Source: Candidatus Doudnabacteria bacterium (GTDB taxonomy: Bacteria > Patescibacteriota > Doudnabacteria > UBA920). From it: 9,967 bases of DNA. Under the pieces are notes generated by a model. The model ran no database searches and was not told the DNA's origin. It was given only the letters and a program-made list of their open reading frames with translations. The stretch lies in assembly GCA_903913365.1 (NCBI GenBank), contig CAIWKW010000160.1:1-9967 (forward strand), read 5' to 3'. Both the position numbers and the translations under genes were made by a program. Positions 6,107 to 9,967 of this stretch are shown here, piece by piece (position 1 is the first letter of the stretch; every line of letters begins with the position of its first letter).

Positions 6107-6135
6107 TGGACTTTTTCAAATTTCTTTGCTATTAT
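6107..6135 (+). promoter_or_regulatory. Promoter of the 142-residue protein leader transcript
   Basis: TGGACT (6107-6112), a 17-base spacer and TATTAT (6130-6135) resemble a sigma70-type promoter, with transcription expected near 6142. Two direct copies of TGTTACTTTA (6058-6067 and 6080-6089, period 22) lie just upstream and could be an activator site. Confidence 0.5.
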
Positions 6136-6308
6136 ATTAGGTCTCTTGAGATGGCATTATCAAATCTTTTGAGCAAGGAGGATCATTACTAAACGAACTT
6201 TTTGGCCGGACATCTAGTCTTGGCTCAACCTCAACCAGCTCTTTCCTTTTGCGGACTTGTTCCCTGCAAAAGGATTCGAACCGCTAAAATTGCGGAAAGG
6301 AGAACAAA
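6136..6308 (+). ncRNA. Structured 5' leader with mini-ORF upstream of the 142-residue protein
   Basis: The leader of about 165 nt contains several elements. A 13-codon ORF, MALSNLLSKEDHY with stop, spans 6151-6192. A strong AAGGAGG at 6175-6181 has no usable start codon at normal spacing. TTGAGCAAGGA (6169-6179) can pair with TCTTGGCTCAA (6218-6228) with one mismatch and one G-U, masking that site. CCTTTTGC (6245-6252) pairs with GCAAAAGG (6266-6273), and CCGC/GCGG pair beside the true ribosome site (GGAAAGGAG, around 6293-6302). This looks like a cis-regulatory leader, but I cannot match it to a named family. Confidence 0.4.
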
Positions 6309-6737
6309 ATGAGTAGTTTTAACACTTCCCAAGGCTTCGCTCTTCAGGGGGTCGCAGAGTTGTGGAAACAAGGGTTCCTTGATGAATTGGGGATCAGCCC
6401 ATTTCGTTTCAACGATGCCTCGGGAACTGTTCCCGAACTCAGGCAGCGAGGAGAAGCGCAAGAAAAGCGTTATTACATAACCCGTAATATAACCTTCGTT
6501 TACCCACCCATAAGTGAGGGTCGGAGAATCGAAGTGATGGTTAGATCTGAGGAGTGGAATACTCCGATGACTGAGCACACCTATGGTGGACGATGGGAAG
6601 CGGTTGCGGTGCAGGTTTACGGCGCTGAGGCCAAAACCGCAAATCGACGGTTTATCAGGGTTGGCCACACTATGGGTCGTCCGTGCTACTGGATTGACCC
6701 TACCCAAACCCAAGAGGCGCTAGAAGAGAAATTCTAG
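6309..6737 (+). CDS. Hypothetical soluble protein, 142 residues
   Basis: The start ATG 6309 is supported by AAAGGAG 7 bases upstream, the best ribosome site in the window. The protein has no signal peptide or membrane segment. The N-terminal 20 residues read as a helix (ALQGVAELWKQGFLDELG). The middle alternates beta-like stretches (KRYYITRNITFVYPP, RRIEVMVRSEEW, WEAVAVQVYGAE), and the end has RRFIRVGHTMGRPCYWIDP and a charged tail. A minus-strand frame of 160 codons lies opposite, but it lacks a ribosome site and has implausible composition, so the plus frame is taken as real. Base composition is somewhat GC-richer than its neighbours. It stands alone, with its own promoter and long leader and a hairpin after the stop. 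I do not recognise the family. Confidence 0.65.
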   Translation: MSSFNTSQGFALQGVAELWKQGFLDELGISPFRFNDASGTVPELRQRGEAQEKRYYITRNITFVYPPISEGRRIEVMVRSEEWNTPMTEHTYGGRWEAVAVQVYGAEAKTANRRFIRVGHTMGRPCYWIDPTQTQEALEEKF

Positions 6738-6759
6738 CCATTAAAGTTCGGCGCGGAGG

Positions 6760-6781
6760 GGGCAGATTTCTCAATCTGCCC
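6760..6781 (+). terminator. Hairpin after the 142-residue protein gene
   Basis: GGGCAGATT (6760-6768) and AATCTGCCC (6773-6781) form a perfect 9-bp stem with a TCTC loop, 22 bases after the TAG stop. No U-run follows (ATACTCCC), so this may stabilise the 3' end rather than terminate on its own. Confidence 0.45.
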
Positions 6782-6867
6782 ATACTCCCTTCTTAGATCA
6801 TCAGGATAGAAATGGTGACCTGGGAAGGTAGCAAATTCTAAAAATTTCCTCACTTAATAAGTTCCAC

Positions 6868-6893
6868 CACTGCTTCGCTAAAGCTACACAGTG
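6868..6893. repeat. Hairpin repeat with CTTCGC-TAAAGCT core, copy 2
   Basis: CACTG (6868-6872) pairs with CAGTG (6889-6893), enclosing CTTCGCTAAAGCT. The core matches copy 1 at 3633-3661 (CTTCGCATAAAGCT) except for one A. The flanking stems are different sequences, yet each is self-complementary, which suggests a structure-preserved repeat family. It lies in the intergenic space between convergent genes. Confidence 0.4.
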
Positions 6894-6921
6894 CAGGCCG
6901 TTTCTGAAAATTTTAACCAAC

Positions 6922-6953
6922 AAAAAAAACCCTTCGCATCTGCGAAGGGTTTT
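6922..6953 (-). terminator. Terminator of the infC-rpmI-rplT operon
   Basis: On the minus strand a 13-bp stem (6953-6941 with 6938-6926, around CCCTTCGCA/TGCGAAGGG) is followed by a U-run encoded by the A tract 6922-6929. It starts 11 bases after the rplT stop. This is a strong classical rho-independent terminator. Confidence 0.9.
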
Positions 6954-6964
6954 AAAAAATATTT

Positions 6965-7309
6965 TTACTTAAGCGTGGCTACCATTTTGTCAAATACTGC
7001 CGGGTGCTTTACCGCGAGTTCGGAGAGCATTTTGCGGTTTATAAGAATGTTCTGTTTTTTCATTACACCGGCGAATTTGCTCCAGGTGGTGCCGTTTTCC
7101 CTTAATGCGGCGTTGGCGCGGATAAGCCAAAGAGCGCGGAAGTCGCGTTTCTTGTTTCTTCGGTCGCGATAGGCATAGTGGTCGGCTTTAAGTAAAGCTT
7201 CCCTGGCTGCCACAAAATTAGTGGAACGGCGGTTATCAAAACCTTTGGTTCTTTTTACTAGGTTTTTTCTTCTTTTGCTGGCGGCTACGCCTCGTTTGAT
7301 TCTGGTCAT
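6965..7309 (-). CDS. rplT: 50S ribosomal protein L20
   Basis: The 114 residues are the normal length. The family pattern is clear: a basic N-terminus (TRIKRGVAASKRRKNLVKRT), then KGFDNRRSTNF, AYRDRRNKKRDFRALWLIR and the C-terminal globular part (ANAALRENG, NRKMLSELAV, PAVFDKMV). L20 binds 23S rRNA early in large-subunit assembly, and in several bacteria it also represses its own operon. It is the last gene of infC-rpmI-rplT and is closed by the terminator at 6922-6953. ATG 7307-7309 has no clear Shine-Dalgarno. The 79-base spacer to rpmI contains a 7-bp hairpin (GTAAGTT 7343-7349 with AACTTAC 7357-7363), which may affect expression. Confidence 0.97.
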   Translation of the reverse strand: MTRIKRGVAASKRRKNLVKRTKGFDNRRSTNFVAAREALLKADHYAYRDRRNKKRDFRALWLIRANAALRENGTTWSKFAGVMKKQNILINRKMLSELAVKHPAVFDKMVATLK

Positions 7310-7388
7310 GGGATTTAGTAGTAAGTAGTAAGTTGATATGCGGTAAGTTAACTCAAAACTTACAACTCTACAACATACAACTGGTTAA

Positions 7389-7583
7389 TTATTTGTACGG
7401 TATTACGCTTTTAAGCTTCTGATGCACGCGGCCAAGCTGCAGGTCGCGTCTTTTATTCTTGGTGGTTTTTCCGGTTTCCCTGGAATTAAAATGGTCCTGT
7501 CCGGTGCTGCGGGCAATAAGTTTGCCGGATTTGGTCTTTCTAATTCTTTTGGACGTTCCTTTGTGGGTTTTAACTTTAGGCAT
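7389..7583 (-). CDS. rpmI: 50S ribosomal protein L35
   Basis: The 64 residues match L35 in length and pattern: MPKVKTHKGTSKRIRKTKSG at the start, then a GQDHFNSRETGKTTKNKRR core and a VHQKLKSVIPYK end. The protein is strongly basic and binds 23S rRNA in the large subunit. It is flanked by infC and rplT in the order conserved across bacteria. The start at ATG 7581-7583 gives the canonical MPK N-terminus, and no strong ribosome site precedes it. An overlapping 74-codon frame in another register (7403-7627) is a shadow. Confidence 0.96.
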   Translation of the reverse strand: MPKVKTHKGTSKRIRKTKSGKLIARSTGQDHFNSRETGKTTKNKRRDLQLGRVHQKLKSVIPYK

Positions 7584-7701
7584 AGGTTATATTGAGCAAA
7601 AATGACATAATTGACAAAAATGAGCAAAATTATTCTGCGGCACTTCGTATCATTATTTTTGTCATTTATTTAATTTTTTTAATTCTTGTCATTTATATTA
7701 A
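7584..7701. other. AT-rich infC-rpmI spacer with internal direct and inverted repeats
   Basis: In this 118-base spacer TGAGCAAAA occurs at 7593-7601 and 7621-7629 (period 28) and TTGTCATTTAT at 7659-7669 and 7686-7696 (period 27). An inverted AATGACA lies at 7601-7607. A spacer this long within the operon is unusual and may carry a regulatory structure or an internal promoter. No coding frame is convincing. Confidence 0.4.
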
Positions 7702-8220
7702 TTATTTTGCAGGTTGGTTATTCGGAGCCAAGAGCACCGCCCAGGTTCCGCCCATTCTTCTAATGGGGGATTCAATTCGGTAAGCCGATTTAAGGTAGGT
7801 GAGGAATTTTCCCAGATTTAGCCGGCCTTGTTCTCCGTAAGCCTGTTCGCGGCCGCGCATTCTAAGTTCAACTTTAACCAAATCGCCGTCCGTTAAGAAC
7901 TCGCTGACTTTTTTGCCTTTAATTTCCATGTCGTGTTCACTTATGCGCATGGAAATCCAAATAGTCTTAACTTCGGTTTTTTTGGCGTTCTTTTTTTGCT
8001 GCTGTTCCAGTTTTTTCTGCTGGTATCGGTATTTGGCAAAATCAATCAGCTTGCAGACCGGCGGGTTGGCAAGAGGGGATACTTCCACTAAATCCAAACC
8101 ATGCTCTTGAGTTAGAGCCAAGGCTTCCGACAGCTTCATTACACCAACTTGTTTGCCATCGTCGTTAATTACGCGGACTGTTGCGGCTTTAATTTGATGA
8201 TTAATTCTGGTTTTTTGCAC
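7702..8220 (-). CDS. infC: Translation initiation factor IF-3
   Basis: The 172 residues are typical. The N-terminal domain (1-72) begins with the signature RINHQIKA and contains the near-universal PPVCKLIDFAKYRY motif. A Lys/Gln-rich linker (73-85) leads to the C-terminal domain (86-167), with TIWISMRISEHDMEIK, GDLVKVELRMRGRE and RRMGGTWAVLLAP. IF-3 binds the 30S subunit, checks the start codon-initiator tRNA pairing and prevents premature 50S joining. The start is GTG 8218-8220, not the rare ATT used in many bacteria; an AAAGGAAG lies about 13 bases upstream. It is first in the operon with rpmI and rplT and has a strong promoter at 8258-8286. The short leader (about 30 nt) leaves no room for an L20-type leader upstream. 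Confidence 0.97.
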   Translation of the reverse strand: MQKTRINHQIKAATVRVINDDGKQVGVMKLSEALALTQEHGLDLVEVSPLANPPVCKLIDFAKYRYQQKKLEQQQKKNAKKTEVKTIWISMRISEHDMEIKGKKVSEFLTDGDLVKVELRMRGREQAYGEQGRLNLGKFLTYLKSAYRIESPIRRMGGTWAVLLAPNNQPAK

Positions 8221-8257
8221 TAATGTTTTTTGACTTCCTTTAATTTTTTACTTGCTT

Positions 8258-8286
8258 ATTATATCGGCAATAGCGATTTTTGTCAA
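8258..8286 (-). promoter_or_regulatory. Consensus sigma70-type promoter of infC-rpmI-rplT
   Basis: On the minus strand TTGACA (8286-8281), a 17-base spacer and TATAAT (8263-8258) match the consensus at every position. The predicted transcript starts near 8251, about 30 bases before the GTG start. Such strength fits a ribosomal operon. Confidence 0.9.
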
Positions 8287-8320
8287 TTAGTAGTTAATGC
8301 CAAAAGACTTTTTTAACAGA

Positions 8321-8358
8321 CAAGGGGAACTTCGTTCCTTCGGCAAGGTGTCCCCTTG
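8321..8358. other. Branched hairpin between the NRAMP gene and the infC promoter
   Basis: CAAGGGGA (8321-8328) pairs with TCCCCTTG (8351-8358), and inside it GGAAC/GTTCC (8326-8338) can pair alternatively. It lies 15 bases after the NRAMP stop on the minus strand, where a terminator is expected, but no U-run follows. It may be a 3'-end stabiliser, an imperfect terminator or a repeat element. Confidence 0.45.
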
Positions 8359-8372
8359 CAATTGGTGAAAGT

Positions 8373-9764
8373 TTACAGGAAAAATGAGATTATGGTGGCG
8401 CCTCCGGCTATAACCATTAGCCCTATAGCCATCCATCCCAAGGTTTTAAGTATTGGTCCGTTTTTCCACTGGCCCATGGCTTTGTGGCTGCTGCTAATAA
8501 GCACTATGGGAATCATAATTATCGGCGCAACAATGCCATTGGCAACGGCAGCGTAAATTAAGGCTTTTATGGGATCCAAATGGATAAAATTGAGCAGCAG
8601 GCCAACCAGCATGGAAATAATAATTACCCCGTAAAAAGCGTAAGCCTGTTTTAGTTTTCTGTACAAACCTTCTTTCCAGCCCAAGCTTTCGGAAATGGCA
8701 TAAGAGGCACTCCCGGCCAAAACGGGCACGGCTTGAAGTCCTATGCCAATAATGCCCACAGCAAACAGCAAAAACGCGTATTCCCCGGCCAGAGGCCTTA
8801 GCGCGGCCGCGGCTTCCGCTGCCGTGGTAATATTGGTTATGCCGTGGGTAAACAGCACGGCCCCGCAGGTCAAAATAATAAAAAACATCACCAGGTTGGA
8901 AAAGAACATGCCTGACCAAACGTCCAGCCTCATTTTACCCACTTCTTTTTTGGTGGCGCTTTGGCGCAATTTGATGCTGGTTTTACCGTCCAAAATTTCT
9001 TCTTCCACTTCCTGTGAGGTTTGCCAAAAAAATAAATACGGAGAAATGGTTGTGCCTAAAATCCCGCATATCAAAAATATTTGTCCTTTACTGAAATCAA
9101 GATGGGGAACAAAGGCGCTGGCCAGTACTTCGCGCCAATTTAAATGGATAATAAAAGCGGTAAGCACGTAAGTCATTAGGACCAGAGACAGCCATTTTAA
9201 ATATTTTGCGTAATTTTTATAACTGACGAAAATTTGGAGTAGTAGCATGCCGGCGCTAAAAAACATGACCAAAAAGGCGAAGCCCACGTTTGGCAAAAGG
9301 AGCTGGGTGGCCTTGGCCATGGCCCCCAAATCCGCGCCAATGTTAAAAGAGTTTGCCGCAAACAGCAAAGCCGTACAAATGTATAAAATCCATTTGGGAT
9401 AATGCAGTTTAATGTTGGCGGCCAGACCTCTGCCGGTAACCAGCCCGATGCGGGCGCACATTTCTTGCACTACTGCCATAAGCGGAAAAGAAAAAGCCGC
9501 CAGCCACAATAAATTAAAATGATACTGTGCCCCGGTTTGCGAGTAAGTGGCAATGCCGGACGGGTCGTCGTCAGCCGCACCGGTAATTAGTCCGGGTCCC
9601 AAGGTTTGCCAATAGGCTTCCGCGGATTTTAGCGGACCTTCGTTTTCCAGAACTTTAATAACTTTTTCGGAGACCTCTACGGTTCTTTCCAGAGTTTGCG
9701 CCGGGGCTTCCACAATTCTTTCTATTAAACTTTCTTTTGGCTTTTTTGTATCTGTTTCGGACAA
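8373..9764 (-). CDS. NRAMP-family divalent metal transporter, variant binding site
   Basis: The 463 residues comprise a charged cytoplasmic N-terminus (1-50) followed by about eleven hydrophobic segments, the NRAMP/LeuT fold. TM1 carries GPGLITGAADDDPSGIATYS (residues 56-75), where DPSG (67-70) replaces the canonical DPGN metal site. TM6 carries GTTISPYLFFW (237-247), where the canonical AxxMPHN is SPY: the selectivity methionine is Ser241 and the histidine Tyr243. Other family signatures are QEMCARIGLVTGRGLA after TM2 and SFNIGADLGAMA in TM3. This DDDPSG/SPYLFFW subtype is widespread in bacteria as an NRAMP-like protein, and its ion is uncertain (Mn2+, Mg2+ or others). The start is TTG 9762-9764, with no visible ribosome site. 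A candidate promoter lies at 9798-9826. Confidence 0.9.
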   Translation of the reverse strand: MSETDTKKPKESLIERIVEAPAQTLERTVEVSEKVIKVLENEGPLKSAEAYWQTLGPGLITGAADDDPSGIATYSQTGAQYHFNLLWLAAFSFPLMAVVQEMCARIGLVTGRGLAANIKLHYPKWILYICTALLFAANSFNIGADLGAMAKATQLLLPNVGFAFLVMFFSAGMLLLQIFVSYKNYAKYLKWLSLVLMTYVLTAFIIHLNWREVLASAFVPHLDFSKGQIFLICGILGTTISPYLFFWQTSQEVEEEILDGKTSIKLRQSATKKEVGKMRLDVWSGMFFSNLVMFFIILTCGAVLFTHGITNITTAAEAAAALRPLAGEYAFLLFAVGIIGIGLQAVPVLAGSASYAISESLGWKEGLYRKLKQAYAFYGVIIISMLVGLLLNFIHLDPIKALIYAAVANGIVAPIIMIPIVLISSSHKAMGQWKNGPILKTLGWMAIGLMVIAGGATIISFFL

Positions 9765-9797
9765 TTTTTTAAAATTAGTTTGAGTAAAGCTACTTTA

Positions 9798-9826
9798 ATG
9801 ATAGCTTAAAATTCTTTAATATCCAA
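9798..9826 (-). promoter_or_regulatory. Candidate promoter of the NRAMP-family gene
   Basis: On the minus strand TTGGAT (9826-9821), a 17-base spacer and TATCAT (9803-9798) form a reasonable sigma70-type promoter about 35 bases before the TTG start. A short inverted repeat, AGCTA/TAGCT, overlaps the -10 region (9789-9807) and could bind a metal-responsive regulator; that is speculation. Confidence 0.45.
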
Positions 9827-9937
9827 ATTTGATGTATGAATAAAGCTATTTGTGGATAAGTCGGCTATTGGCAAAAATTACAAAAATTCTGGCTTTTTTA
9901 TGAAGAAAAGCACTAAGTTGTAAAAAGCCGAGTTTTT

Positions 9938-9965
9938 TTGACAAACTGCGCCATTATGGTATCCT
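9938..9965 (+). promoter_or_regulatory. Plus-strand promoter at the right window edge
   Basis: TTGACA (9938-9943), a 16-base spacer and TATCCT (9960-9965) face right, preceded by a T-run resembling an UP element. It should drive a gene beyond the window, divergent from the NRAMP gene. A hairpin (GGCTTTTT 9891-9898 with AAAAAGCC 9922-9929) lies just upstream. Confidence 0.55.
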
Positions 9966-9967
9966 AA

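Noticed and set aside
6266..6280. GGTTCGAATCC on the minus strand, resembling a tRNA or tmRNA T-loop
   Set aside because: The flanking bases do not form a 5-bp T stem, and no acceptor, D or anticodon arm can be built around it.
6231..6713. 160-codon minus-strand frame opposite the 142-residue gene
   Set aside because: It has no ribosome site or promoter and its composition looks like a shadow; the plus frame has AAAGGAG, a promoter and a better peptide.
7592..7783. 63-codon plus-strand hydrophobic frame spanning the infC-rpmI spacer and the infC 3' end
   Set aside because: It arises from AT-rich spacer sequence and antisense infC; there is no ribosome site and it runs over a well-supported gene.
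8221..8257. L20-binding leader upstream of infC
   Set aside because: The predicted leader is only about 30 nt and shows no stable structure.
8743..9171. 142-codon plus-strand frame within the NRAMP gene
   Set aside because: It is antisense to a clear transporter coding region, with no independent signals.
9891..9939. Plus-strand terminator formed by GGCTTTTT/AAAAAGCC followed by a T-run
   Set aside because: No plus-strand gene lies upstream, and the T-run is better explained as the region before the -35 at 9938.

Overview
The window looks like chromosomal DNA of a low-GC bacterium, most likely a member of the Candidate Phyla Radiation (Patescibacteria, Parcubacteria-like). The reasons are the small genes with weak or absent Shine-Dalgarno sequences, a single-TM conserved protein of a type I associate with that group (5328-5939), a PaaX/Cas2-like regulator, long Ser/Thr-rich surface proteins and short GC-rich hairpin repeats. 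TGA acts as a stop codon, so the genetic code is standard. The taxonomic placement is inference from protein style, not from a search.

Left part (1-880): the 3' end of an unrecognised plus-strand gene overlaps the 3' end of a GC-rich minus-strand gene (116-634). The latter encodes a secreted beta-rich protein resembling a family I associate with Acidobacteria, and it appears cut short. Composition jumps from about 28% GC (61-120) to about 62% GC (181-240) and returns to about 37% (661-720). This is either a transferred fragment or an assembly join.

Centre-left (879-4000) holds the main discovery candidate. A 904-residue secreted protein carries two DUF4430-type (transcobalamin C-terminal-like) modules, each followed by an Ig-like stretch, then an alpha/alpha-toroid (prenyltransferase/terpenoid-cyclase-like) domain. 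Its 5' leader contains a recognisable cobalamin riboswitch (3763-3929) with its own promoter, a complete 10-bp P1, a B12 box, and a terminator/antiterminator expression platform (3696-3757). Domain content and RNA control both point to vitamin B12, suggesting a surface corrinoid-capture protein resembling animal intrinsic factor/transcobalamin, switched off when B12 is plentiful.

Centre (4000-5998): a PaaX-like winged-helix/Cas2-like protein on the minus strand is divergent from a secreted two-TM protein of unknown function. That protein is followed by the single-TM conserved protein, which ends in a strong hairpin.

Centre-right (6000-6960): a promoter, a structured leader of about 165 nt with a 13-codon mini-ORF, and an orphan 142-residue protein. 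After it come two hairpins, one of which shares its loop core with a hairpin in the riboswitch leader.

Right part (6922-9967, minus strand): the translation operon infC-rpmI-rplT with a near-perfect sigma70-type promoter and a strong terminator, preceded by a divergent NRAMP-family transporter gene that lacks the usual TM6 methionine. A plus-strand promoter at the extreme right edge should drive a gene beyond the window.
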